From Bog-473 sp963807675 (GTDB lineage: Bacteria; Actinomycetota; Acidimicrobiia; Acidimicrobiales; RAAP-2): a stretch of DNA of 64,000 bases. Below, piece by piece: positions 45,661 through 52,726 of this stretch; within the stretch, counting starts at the first letter, position 1; the number at the start of each line of letters is the position of its first letter. The notes under the pieces are model-generated. The model saw only the letters and a list, made by a program, of their open reading frames with translations, was not told where the DNA came from and searched no databases. The stretch lies in assembly GCA_963807675.1 (NCBI GenBank), contig CAWECP010000012.1, forward strand, positions 1,116,001-1,180,000, read 5' to 3'. The position numbers and the translations under genes were made by a program.

Positions 45661-46488
45661 CTAGGAGACCCCGAACCCGGTCGTGCCGAGACCGGGCCGC
45701 ACCGCCTCAATCGGATCACGTAGGTCGTCGATGTAGCCGAGCGCGTAGGCGCCGCGGTCGTAACCGATGAGCCGCAAGAGGTCGATCGGCAACGTCTCGG
45801 CCACTTCGCGCGGCACCGAGAGGTACTGGTTCTCCTCCTGGCGCAGCCAGGCGACGTTGTAGGTGATGTTGAGCCCGAGGCGCGTGGCCGCCGAGCGGTT
45901 GGCCCCACCGCCGTGGTACACGGAACCCGAGTAGCAGAGGACGGAGCCCCGGGACATCTCCGCCGGCTCGGTGTCGTCGGCGCCGAAGGACAGCCTGTCC
46001 TCCCGCGCGTTCGAGCCGACGACGACCCGCGTCCCGCCGTTCTCCTCGGTGAAATCCGTCATGGCCCAGATGGTGTTGCACTGCACCTCGTAGCCGGGCG
46101 GAAACGGGAAGAAGTCGAAGGCCCACTGGTCGCGGTGGATGGGCTGGGCGGTCTCGCCCGGGCCGATGGCGATGGCCTGGGTGAGGTGCAGCTGGATGTT
46201 GGTGGCGTGCCCCAGGAAGGTACGGGCCACGGCGAGCGTCAGCGGGTGCATGACGAGGTCGCGGCACGTCGGCGACCGGGCGATGAGCGATCCGGTACGC
46301 CGGGTCAGATTGCCGCTGAAGTCGTCGGGACCGGTCGGCGTCGCGTCGAGGTAAGGCCGGAGCTCCGACTCGATCTGGTCGAGCTGCGGGCCCTCGGCGA
46401 CCCCGTCGACGATCACCGCCCCGTCGCGACCCATGACGCCGGCCACCTCGTCGGGGGCGCTGTCGCTGGGCAGGTGGGTGATCGCCAT
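45661..46488 (-). CDS. Phytanoyl-CoA dioxygenase family Fe(II)/2-oxoglutarate enzyme (B)
   Basis: A 275-aa dioxygenase with a strong ribosome site (GAGGAGG) before ATG 46488. Iron ligands are His-x-Asp in IHRDQWAFDFF and a distal His in YHGGGANRS; an Arg in ATRLGLNITYN probably binds 2-oxoglutarate. It shares the fold, not close sequence, with the dioxygenase at 43545. It is 68 bases after the PqqD-like gene on the same strand. Two distinct oxygenases in one gene series suggest two oxidations of a shared molecule. Confidence 0.9.
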   Translation of the reverse strand: MAITHLPSDSAPDEVAGVMGRDGAVIVDGVAEGPQLDQIESELRPYLDATPTGPDDFSGNLTRRTGSLIARSPTCRDLVMHPLTLAVARTFLGHATNIQLHLTQAIAIGPGETAQPIHRDQWAFDFFPFPPGYEVQCNTIWAMTDFTEENGGTRVVVGSNAREDRLSFGADDTEPAEMSRGSVLCYSGSVYHGGGANRSAATRLGLNITYNVAWLRQEENQYLSVPREVAETLPIDLLRLIGYDRGAYALGYIDDLRDPIEAVRPGLGTTGFGVS

Positions 46489-46556
46489 GCCCCATCCTCC
46501 TCAAAACGCCCACGCCGCGGCAAACAACGGGTCCTGACCCGAACGGCCGAGGTCCT

Positions 46557-46862
46557 TCAACCGGGGCAGATCCCGGCGGCGTCCTCGACCAGTCCCAGTT
46601 CGGCCAGCTTGCGCACCGTCTGGCGCACGTCCTCCGCGACGACGTCCGGCGTGGCGTCGTGGGTCTCGCTCAACGAGCGCGCCATGTCCTCCACGGTGGT
46701 GGACCCGTCGCAGAGCTCCCAAACGGCGGCCGCCGTCCGGTTGAGCAGGATCAGCAGCTGTCCCACGTCGTCGTAGAGGGCGAGGTTGTCGTCGAGTTGG
46801 ACAGTCGAGGTGCCGGCTCGGCGCAGCGGCCGCGACGACTGCTCCGGCCAATCAGCCGGCAC
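46557..46862 (-). CDS. PqqD-like protein (peptide recognition element)
   Basis: A 101-aa protein from GTG 46862. It shows the PqqD/RRE pattern: two strands (VQLDDNLALYDD), VGQLLILLNRTAAAVWELCDG, and the helical ending TVEDMARSLSETH...VRQTVRKLAELGLVED. In RiPP pathways this winged fold binds the leader of a precursor peptide. Its start lies 11 bases inside the end of the HPr-kinase-like gene, so the pair is probably coupled. No PQQ-synthesis genes are present, so it is not part of PQQ synthesis. Confidence 0.85.
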   Translation of the reverse strand: MPADWPEQSSRPLRRAGTSTVQLDDNLALYDDVGQLLILLNRTAAAVWELCDGSTTVEDMARSLSETHDATPDVVAEDVRQTVRKLAELGLVEDAAGICPG

Positions 46863-47754
46863 GGCCGGCCGCCAGGTGGCCGACGAGTCCGCCCACGAGT
46901 CGGCACGCCTCGTCGAGGTCGGAAAAGGTCAGCGCGGCGCAGCGGCAGCGCGCCACGACGCGACCAAGCGCATTTGTGCTTTGGGCGGTATGGGCGCGGA
47001 CGTTGACCGCGTTCGCGGCCAGCGCGAAAAAGGCCTCGGTGTCCGAGAGCTCCGACAACGAGGTGACCGCGCCCTCGACGTAGCGCGGGACGATCACGAA
47101 GCCAAGTGGGCACGTCCGGCCCACCCGCAAGCCCGTGCCGCCGCCCACGGCCAACTGCCACTCCTCGGCGGACGACAGGACGTCGTCGGGGTCAGGGTCG
47201 CGGTCGCATTGCCGTCGGAGCCCCACCTCGGCCAGGGCCTCGACACTCCCGGCCTTCACGGTGATGGGCTTGGGATACGGCAGGACCTGATCGGTGGCCA
47301 GGTCGAGCGCGACCAGCTCGTCGGAGAGGTAAGCGAGCCCGGACTGCACCAGACCGGCGCAGAGCGTCGACTTCCCGGAACCCGAGACACCGGGCAGCAC
47401 GACGGCCCGGCCGTCGGCCTCGACCGCCCCGGCGTGGAGTACAAGGTGCTCGTCGCCCGCCTCGACGGCAGACCGGTTGACATGCCAGACGACCCAACCG
47501 ACAGCGTCAGTGGCGCTGACTCCGCGTACCAGTACTTCGCCGTCACGCGTCACGTCCACAGTGCCCTTGGCCCTCGTCACGAGCGAGTACCAGTGATCTG
47601 CCCCGCGCCCGTCGTGGTCGCGCAAACCGGCAAAGAGCGCGTCGACGCGACGGCCCAGGCGCGCGTCGTCGGTCCATAGTGCGAACCGGTACGACAGCGC
47701 GTTCAGGGTGGGCGTGCGGTGCACCGACTGCCCCCCGTCCCCCGATTCCTCCAC
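46852..47754 (-). CDS. HPr-kinase-like P-loop protein
   Basis: A 300-aa protein from GTG 47754. The N-terminal 110 residues have no recognisable motif. The P-loop GVSGSGKSTL (about residue 120) and the following LSDELVALDL are typical of the HPrK-related kinases found beside RiPP or peptide-modification genes. The C-terminal 100 residues include a helical region with Cys-rich RCRCAALTF. The usual HPr-site motif is absent. Its 3' end overlaps the PqqD-like gene and it starts ten bases after the Tat protein. It may phosphorylate a peptide or protein bound by the PqqD-like partner (inference). Confidence 0.83.
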   Translation of the reverse strand: MEESGDGGQSVHRTPTLNALSYRFALWTDDARLGRRVDALFAGLRDHDGRGADHWYSLVTRAKGTVDVTRDGEVLVRGVSATDAVGWVVWHVNRSAVEAGDEHLVLHAGAVEADGRAVVLPGVSGSGKSTLCAGLVQSGLAYLSDELVALDLATDQVLPYPKPITVKAGSVEALAEVGLRRQCDRDPDPDDVLSSAEEWQLAVGGGTGLRVGRTCPLGFVIVPRYVEGAVTSLSELSDTEAFFALAANAVNVRAHTAQSTNALGRVVARCRCAALTFSDLDEACRLVGGLVGHLAAGRAG

Positions 47755-47764
47755 GCAGAGCGGC

Positions 47765-48370
47765 TCAGGCCGTCTGCGGAGGATCCGGGTCCGGCGCATC
47801 GACCGCGTGCTCCGCGACCTTCGGCGATCGACTGACCCAGCGATGGAGCGCCCAGCCCCCAGCGACCAGCGCCGCGCCGATGGTCGCGTCACGCTCGAGG
47901 TTGGCCCCCGTGAAGGCGAGGGGGCTGGCCGACTGGTCCGCCGCAACCAGCGCCCCGGGCTCGGTCGATCCGCCGGACCCGCTCCCGCCCGAGTCGGTGA
48001 TCGGGCTGGCGCTGGTCACAGGCGAACTCGTCGAGCCGGAGGTGGTCGAGCCGGAAGTCGTGGGGCCGGAGCCCGTCGTCGGCCCGGTACCCGTCGTGCC
48101 GGTCGGGTCTGAGCCGGGCGGGCTGGAACCACCCGGCGGGGTGGAATTACCCGGCGGCGGGCTGGAATCACCCGGCGGGTCGGAGCACTGTGCCCCCGCC
48201 GCCGGCTTGGCGGTCAGGATCTCCGGAGCCACCCAGGCGGCCGCACCGGCGGTTGCGAGGACAGACATGCGGCCAAGGGCCTGGCGCCGTGAGAGGGGGC
48301 GACCGGTCAGCCCGCTGCCCGCGTCCTCAGGAGAACGCTCTGCTCCTGAACTCCTGTCCGCTTGGCTCAT
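47765..48370 (-). CDS. Tat-exported, LAFTG-anchored low-complexity surface protein
   Basis: A 201-aa protein from ATG 48370. The twin-arginine signal is SRRQALGRM near residues 27-35, with hydrophobic ATAGAAAWVA. After the likely cleavage (AGAQ) comes a Pro/Gly/Ser/Thr repeat region (PPGNSTPPGG and TTSGSTTSGST types). Then follows the sortase-like motif LAFTG, a hydrophobic segment and an acidic, Pro-rich tail. LA-x-TG is the motif of class E sortases in high-GC actinomycetes. The tail is longer and more acidic than usual. It heads the series with the kinase-like and PqqD-like genes, ten bases upstream of the former. Confidence 0.8.
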   Translation of the reverse strand: MSQADRSSGAERSPEDAGSGLTGRPLSRRQALGRMSVLATAGAAAWVAPEILTAKPAAGAQCSDPPGDSSPPPGNSTPPGGSSPPGSDPTGTTGTGPTTGSGPTTSGSTTSGSTSSPVTSASPITDSGGSGSGGSTEPGALVAADQSASPLAFTGANLERDATIGAALVAGGWALHRWVSRSPKVAEHAVDAPDPDPPQTA

Positions 48371-48439
48371 TTGCTTGACCTCGACCTGGAAGAGATGCGA
48401 TGTCGCTCACACGCTTACCCCGGGACCCGGGACGCTGGC

Positions 48440-48453
48440 CGAACGGCCGTTCG
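48440..48453. promoter_or_regulatory. Palindromic site upstream of the Tat-protein gene
   Basis: CGAACGGCCGTTCG is a perfect 14-base palindrome, 70-83 bases before the start of the Tat-exported protein gene. It lies in a 206-base gap with some AT-rich bases (near 48465-48520). This is the right place for an operator of the 43.5-48.4 kb gene series. No regulator gene is adjacent. Function is inferred. Confidence 0.35.
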
Positions 48454-48576
48454 CATGAAGGAGAACCATTTTCAACCGTTTCTCTTGCTGTGTACAGGCT
48501 GATTTTCTCTCTGACCTGGTCCGGGGCCGGCGGCTACCAAGAAACGGACGGGCGCCCCACCGCTGTTCGCGGCGAG

Positions 48577-49176
48577 TTAGTCGCCAGTGCGCCAAGCGGC
48601 CACGAGCTCGTCCACCGTGGCCAGGCGCGCCACGAAGGCCAGGCTGTAGCGGAGCATGGAGTCGTGGTGCGACGCCGGCACGCCCACGCTGGCATCGCGG
48701 GCGACGGTGACGGCGAAGTCCTCGTCGGAGGCCGCCACCGCGACCAGGGGGACGGCCAGGTTGGTGGACACGCCGGCCACGACGACCTCCTCGACGCCCA
48801 GGTTGCGCAGAACGGCCAGCACTTCGGTCCGGTGTACCGGTGAAATGCCCTGGTGCCGCTCGAAGACGAGGTCGCCCGGCTCGATTCCGATCTGAGGCAC
48901 GACGTCGGCCCCAGGGTTGTCGGGACTCCAGCCGGCCGTCGTGGATGTGGACCTGGTGAGCGGTGAGCGTTGGTTGGTGGAGCGCCCGCCGGCCAGCGGC
49001 CGGTAGGTGAGGTGCGCGACGGTCACGCCGGCGCGCCGGGCCTCGGCGGCCAGGTACCCGATGCGCTCGAGGACCGGCTCGGCCAGCGCCGCCAAGTCGG
49101 GGAGCACCGACAGGTCACCGACCACCCCACGCTGGCATTCGACCATGAGGAGAGCGTTGCGGTCCGGAGGTGTCAT
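48577..49176 (-). CDS. Isochorismatase-fold hydrolase without the catalytic Cys
   Basis: A 199-aa isochorismatase-like protein. The expected catalytic Asp region reads LLMVECQRG (Glu in place of Asp). The cis-peptide/nucleophile loop reads VAGVSTNLAV, with Ser where cysteine hydrolases have Cys. Isochorismatases such as PhzD also lack Cys, so it may act on a vinyl ether rather than an amide. ATG 49176 lies nine bases after the stop of the small 51-aa gene. It is the last gene of a same-strand set with the FMN reductase. Confidence 0.85.
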   Translation of the reverse strand: MTPPDRNALLMVECQRGVVGDLSVLPDLAALAEPVLERIGYLAAEARRAGVTVAHLTYRPLAGGRSTNQRSPLTRSTSTTAGWSPDNPGADVVPQIGIEPGDLVFERHQGISPVHRTEVLAVLRNLGVEEVVVAGVSTNLAVPLVAVAASDEDFAVTVARDASVGVPASHHDSMLRYSLAFVARLATVDELVAAWRTGD

Positions 49177-49185
49177 GGCACCGGC

Positions 49186-49341
49186 CTACAGGCCCGGGAA
49201 CACCTTCTGCAGCGTGGCCAGAACGACCTCGTCCAAGCCCGCCGGTGTGTGGGCTGGGTCGACGAACGATTCGTGCGGCCACGTCACGTCAGGGTTGCCC
49301 GCGTACCGCCGGCGCGCGCAACGGCGGAAGCAGCTGGTCAC
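49186..49341 (-). CDS. Hypothetical 51-aa protein
   Basis: GTG 49341 to TAG 49188-49186, with AAGGAGA at good spacing before the start. About 88% of its third codon positions are G or C, as in true genes here. The first part is Cys/Arg-rich (TSCFRRCARRRYAG), and the second part reads PHESFVDPAHTPAGLDEVVL. It sits between the FMN reductase (stop 13 bases upstream) and the isochorismatase-fold gene (nine bases downstream), so it is probably cotranscribed. I do not recognise a family. The two nearby Cys could bind a metal. Confidence 0.6.
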   Translation of the reverse strand: MTSCFRRCARRRYAGNPDVTWPHESFVDPAHTPAGLDEVVLATLQKVFPGL

Positions 49342-49354
49342 GTCTTCTCCTTCG

Positions 49355-49939
49355 TCAGTCGTCAGCGGCCCGGGCGGCCGCCAGCGCCGCCATCCACCAT
49401 GCCAGGTCGTCGGCGGCCAGGGCGAGACGTGGCTCGAGCGAGGCCAAGTGAGCCGGGTCGTCGGGATGCTCCGACTGGCGGATGGCGATCAGCACTTCGG
49501 GCAGCACGTGCACGGCGTGACGCAAAGGGGCCATTTCGAACTCGACCGCCACCTGGCGCAGCTGCTCGACGGCCCGCGCGCCGCCCACGTTGCCCCACGC
49601 CGCGAACGTCACCGGCTTGCGCCGCCACTCGACGAACGTGGAGTCCATGGCGTTCTTCAGCACGGCCGGGTACCCGTGGTTGTACTCGCCGGTGCAGATG
49701 AGGTACCCGTCGGCCCGGTCGATCACGGCGCCGAAGCGCGCCACGGGCTCGTCGTCGTAGTCGCGCCCCGTACGGGCCGGCGCGGCCGGGGCGTCGAAGA
49801 AGGGCAGCGGGTGGTCACGCAGGTCGACCAGTTCCAGGTCGAAGCCCGGGTGGCCCTCCAGGCGTGCCAGGACCCAGGCCACGACGAGCTCGCTGAAGCG
49901 GTTCTGGCGGGTGGTACCGGTAACGACCTGGAGCAACAC
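49355..49939 (-). CDS. NADPH-dependent FMN reductase / flavodoxin-like quinone reductase
   Basis: A 194-aa flavodoxin-like enzyme from GTG 49939. The phosphate loop is TGTTRQNRFSE, and the flavin-binding EYNHGYPAVLKNAMD matches the consensus NGSIPGALKNAID-like motif of NAD(P)H:FMN/quinone reductases. AAWGNVGGARAVEQLR follows as the last conserved block. It supplies reduced flavin or reduces quinones and azo dyes. It is divergent from the ArsR/SRPBCC pair and upstream of the 51-aa and isochorismatase-fold genes. Confidence 0.9.
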   Translation of the reverse strand: MLLQVVTGTTRQNRFSELVVAWVLARLEGHPGFDLELVDLRDHPLPFFDAPAAPARTGRDYDDEPVARFGAVIDRADGYLICTGEYNHGYPAVLKNAMDSTFVEWRRKPVTFAAWGNVGGARAVEQLRQVAVEFEMAPLRHAVHVLPEVLIAIRQSEHPDDPAHLASLEPRLALAADDLAWWMAALAAARAADD

Positions 49940-50009
49940 GGACAGCCTCTCGTTCTGGCGGGAGACGGTCCCCCCGCCGGGGCAAGGGTAGCAATCCCGC
50001 CCTGTATTT

Positions 50010-50041
50010 AACTTGACAGTTAACTAACTTGAGAGTTAACT
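50010..50041 (+). promoter_or_regulatory. Two perfectly adjacent 16-base repeats: ArsR operator/promoter
   Basis: AACTTGACAGTTAACT (50010-50025) is followed at once by AACTTGAGAGTTAACT (50026-50041), 15 of 16 bases identical. Each ends in the palindrome AGTTAACT. TTGACA (50013-50018) inside the first repeat is a likely -35, with TTAACT (50036-50041) as a weak -10 seventeen bases on. The ArsR start is only eight bases downstream, so the mRNA may be leaderless. Confidence 0.65.
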
Positions 50042-50048
50042 GCACGTC

Positions 50049-50447
50049 ATGACGATGACCGAGGAGCGGCTCGATGCGGCGTTCGCCGCGCTGGCCGACC
50101 CGACCCGGCGAGCCATCGTGAGCCGGCTGTCGCGGGGCGACGCCACCGTGAACGAACTGGCCGCGCCGTTCTCCATGTCGCTGCCGGGCGTTTCCAAGCA
50201 CCTGAAGGTGCTCGAGCGCAGCGGTCTCATTTCGCGGCGGCGTGACGCGCAGTTCCGGCCATGTCACCTGGAGGTCGACACCCTCGAGGGCGCACTCGAC
50301 TGGATCGGTGCGCAGCAGCGAATCTGGGAGGGCCGCTTCGACAAGCTCGACGCGCACCTGCGGGCGCTGCAGCGCGCTTCGACCAAGAGGCCGAGACCCA
50401 GCCGAACCACGGCGGCCGACCGGAGTGGAAAGGGGAGCGGCAGATGA
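50049..50447 (+). CDS. ArsR-family transcriptional regulator
   Basis: A 132-aa winged-helix protein with the pattern LADPTRRAIVSRLSRGDATVNELA, then MSLPGVSKHLKVLERSGLISRRRDAQ. Cys metal sites of true ArsR/SmtB proteins are absent, which is usual for the ArsR-SRPBCC type that senses organic ligands. Its stop overlaps the SRPBCC start (ATGA). It begins at ATG 50049 immediately after the tandem operator, with no Shine-Dalgarno sequence. It is likely autoregulated. Confidence 0.92.
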   Translation: MTMTEERLDAAFAALADPTRRAIVSRLSRGDATVNELAAPFSMSLPGVSKHLKVLERSGLISRRRDAQFRPCHLEVDTLEGALDWIGAQQRIWEGRFDKLDAHLRALQRASTKRPRPSRTTAADRSGKGSGR

Positions 50448-50890
50448 GCGACGAGACGACGAGGCACAGCGAGCTGCGCTTCACCCGCGTGTTCGAGGCA
50501 CCGAGAGAGCTGGTCTTCCAGTGCATGATCGATCCCGACCACCTGACGCATTTCTGGGGGCCGACGGGCGTGCGCGCGCCGCGCGAACGGATGGTGGTCG
50601 ACGCCAGGCCGGGCGGCGCGTTCAAGACGGTGATGGTCAACGAAGCCGACGGCAGCGAATACCCGACGGACGCCGTCTACGACGAGGTGCGCCCGCCCGA
50701 GCGGCTGTCGTGGACGGATCCGAGCTCGGGCATGCGGGTGGAATCGGACTTCGTGGAAGTGGCACCCGGGCGCACTGAGGTGCGGATCCGCCAGTACAAC
50801 GTGCCCGAGGCCCTGGCGTTGCCCGATGCCCAGGCCGGGTTCTTGTCTTCGTTGGACAGGTTCGCGGCGTATCTCGGCACGCTGGCCTAG
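50444..50890 (+). CDS. SRPBCC / AHSA1-like ligand-binding protein
   Basis: A 148-aa START/AHSA1-fold protein. Typical elements are RVFEAPRELVFQCMIDPDHLTHFWGP, GGAFKTVM, and the C-terminal helix AGFLSSLDRFAAYL. ATG 50444 is coupled to the ArsR gene by ATGA. ArsR plus AHSA1 is a common pair in which the helix-grip protein binds or carries a hydrophobic molecule. The ligand is unknown. The next gene starts 31 bases later. Confidence 0.9.
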   Translation: MSDETTRHSELRFTRVFEAPRELVFQCMIDPDHLTHFWGPTGVRAPRERMVVDARPGGAFKTVMVNEADGSEYPTDAVYDEVRPPERLSWTDPSSGMRVESDFVEVAPGRTEVRIRQYNVPEALALPDAQAGFLSSLDRFAAYLGTLA

Positions 50891-50921
50891 CAGCCAGCAG
50901 GAGCAGACGAGCAGAGAGCAC

Positions 50922-51548
50922 ATGACACTCGACGGCGTTCATGCCGGTGCCCTCGCGGACGAGTACCGCGCCCTGGCCGACCTGCTGGAGTCCTCGACCG
51001 CGGCCGTCTGGGACGCGCCCTCGCTGTGCGAGGGCTGGCGCACCCGCGAGGTGGTGGCCCACGTCACCATGCCGGCGCGCTATGCGGGCCCCGAATTCAT
51101 GAAGGAGCTGGAGAGGGCGGGGGGCGACTTCACCACGCTGTCGAACACGGTGGCTGTTCGTGACGGCGCGCTGCCCGCCGGTGAGCTGTTGGCCTGTCTG
51201 CGCTCCGAGGTGCTGCACGACTGGCAGCCGCCGGGTGGCGGGCCGGAGGGCGCGCTGACCCACTGCGTGATCCACCAGCTCGACATCGTGGAGGCGGTCC
51301 CGCTGGCGCGCCAGGTGCCCGAGGACCGGGTCGCCCGCGTGCTCGAGATTTTGACCGAACTGGACGCGCCCACCGTCTTCGGCACCGACCTGTCCGGCGT
51401 CGAGCTGCGGGCGGACGACCTGGACTGGTCCTACGGCTCGGGCGAGGTGGTGTCGGGGCCGGCGCAGGTGCTGGCGCTCGTGGTCTGCGGGCGCACGGTG
51501 CCGGCGTCCCGGCTGCGCGGGGACCCGGCGGGGCGCTTCAGCCGCTGA
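50922..51548 (+). CDS. DinB-like / maleylpyruvate-isomerase-type protein
   Basis: A 208-aa protein of the TIGR03083/MDMPI type. The N-terminal four-helix bundle includes LCEGWRTREVVAHVT and HCVIHQLDIVEA, whose His residues could bind a metal as in DinB and mycothiol-dependent isomerases. A short C-terminal domain ends in GDPAGRFSR. ATG 50922 follows the SRPBCC gene by 31 bases. Relatives use mycothiol for isomerisation or transfer. The true role here is unknown. Confidence 0.85.
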   Translation: MTLDGVHAGALADEYRALADLLESSTAAVWDAPSLCEGWRTREVVAHVTMPARYAGPEFMKELERAGGDFTTLSNTVAVRDGALPAGELLACLRSEVLHDWQPPGGGPEGALTHCVIHQLDIVEAVPLARQVPEDRVARVLEILTELDAPTVFGTDLSGVELRADDLDWSYGSGEVVSGPAQVLALVVCGRTVPASRLRGDPAGRFSR

Positions 51549-51758
51549 CGTCGAGGCGGAACGGCTGTGCCAGCTGCCGGGTCGGCAGGCGCAGCGGCCC
51601 GGCCAGGTCGGCGGTGATCGTAGTCACGCGTGGTCCATTCGGGGATCGCTCCGGCTCAGTATCCAAGATCGGGCATCCCGCAGGCGGGGTGCCCGGTCCA
51701 GGGGAATACGGACGCGACCGGGCGGCGGGTTCCCCAGCGAGGACGCGGGCGGCGAGGC

Positions 51759-52163
51759 TCAGCCGGGTCCGGCACCCACGGGAGCGGTCGCCACCTCGTC
51801 GCGCCACACCCGCCAGGCCCGATAACCGCCGGCCAGGTCACCGGCACGCCGGAAGCCCAGCTGCCGGAGCGAGGCCGCGGCAAAGCTCGAGGCGTAGCCC
51901 TCCGAGCACACCACGATCACCGCCTGGTCGTGGCTCGTCACCTCGGGCAGGGCGTGCCGGCCCAGGAGATCGAAGCGCCACTCGAGCACGTTGCGCTCGA
52001 CCACCAGGCCGAACCCGAGCTCGCCCTCATCGGCTCTTTGGCGCTCGGGACGGATGTCGACCACGAGCGCGCCACTCGTGTACGCCCGCTCCAGCTCCGA
52101 CGGCTCGATGCGCGCAATGGTCCCGCGGGCGTCCGCCAGTAGCTCGTCGACGGGGCGCACCAT
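51759..52163 (-). CDS. Rhodanese-domain sulfurtransferase
   Basis: A 134-aa single rhodanese domain. It has the substrate-side strand ALVVDIRPERQRADEGE and the active loop VVCSEGYASS with the sulfur-carrying Cys, then LRQLGFRRAGDLAGGYRAW. ATG 52163 overlaps the stop of the cysteine-dioxygenase gene (TGATG). It moves sulfane sulfur between thiols and acceptors. Its coupling to cysteine dioxygenase points to cysteine and sulfide handling. Confidence 0.9.
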   Translation of the reverse strand: MVRPVDELLADARGTIARIEPSELERAYTSGALVVDIRPERQRADEGELGFGLVVERNVLEWRFDLLGRHALPEVTSHDQAVIVVCSEGYASSFAAASLRQLGFRRAGDLAGGYRAWRVWRDEVATAPVGAGPG

Positions 52164-52726
52164 CACTGGACGGCCACTTGACCGGCCGGCTTCTCGGCGC
52201 CCCCGACCGCCCACTCGACCCGGCGCGACACCAGGCGGTCCTCCTCCACACCGTAGAAGGTCATGGAGCGCAACCCAGGGCTGTACACGTGCAGGCTGAG
52301 GACGGGCTCCGGACCCTCGTTGACGACGTCGTGGACGTGGCCCGTATCGAAGCCGATCGTCTCACCGGCGGAGATGCTCCGGGTCACGAGCGACAGCCGG
52401 CCCGAGTCCTCCCGGTGGGCCACGGCCTCGACCAAGCAGCCGTCGATGACGCTGAACGCCCCGCGAGACCACCCGTGGTCGTGCAGTTCGACCCGTCCCC
52501 CGACCGGCCAGGCGATGAGCCAGGCATCGAACTGGGGGGTGCGGGCCACCAGCCGCCAGCTGCGCTCCGCCACGTTGCGCGCGCCCTCCCAGATCAGATC
52601 GGAGGCCAGCCGGGCCGCCACCTCGGCCGGCTCGAGCAGCGGGCGGATGGGCCGCAGCACCCCCGCCCCGTGGGCCGCTTCGGGCCGGCCGTCCCGGGAA
52701 GGCCGGGGCAAGTCACGGCGTCGCAC
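52163..52726 (-). CDS. Cysteine dioxygenase family cupin
   Basis: A 187-aa cupin from GTG 52726. Iron ligands are His-x-His in VELHDHGWSRG and a third His in IGFDTGHVHDVVN. The upstream YDAWLIAWPVG-like strand and the downstream SLHVYSPGL are typical of bacterial cysteine dioxygenase. It would oxidise cysteine to cysteine sulfinate. Its Arg/Pro-rich N-terminal region (about 20 residues) is not conserved, so the start may be later. It is translationally coupled to the rhodanese. Confidence 0.87.
   Translation of the reverse strand: MRRRDLPRPSRDGRPEAAHGAGVLRPIRPLLEPAEVAARLASDLIWEGARNVAERSWRLVARTPQFDAWLIAWPVGGRVELHDHGWSRGAFSVIDGCLVEAVAHREDSGRLSLVTRSISAGETIGFDTGHVHDVVNEGPEPVLSLHVYSPGLRSMTFYGVEEDRLVSRRVEWAVGGAEKPAGQVAVQ

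Noticed and set aside
46557..48370. Complete lasso-peptide or PQQ cluster
   Set aside because: PqqD-like and HPr-kinase-like genes are present but there is no B2 protease, asparagine synthase, radical SAM enzyme or short precursor gene.
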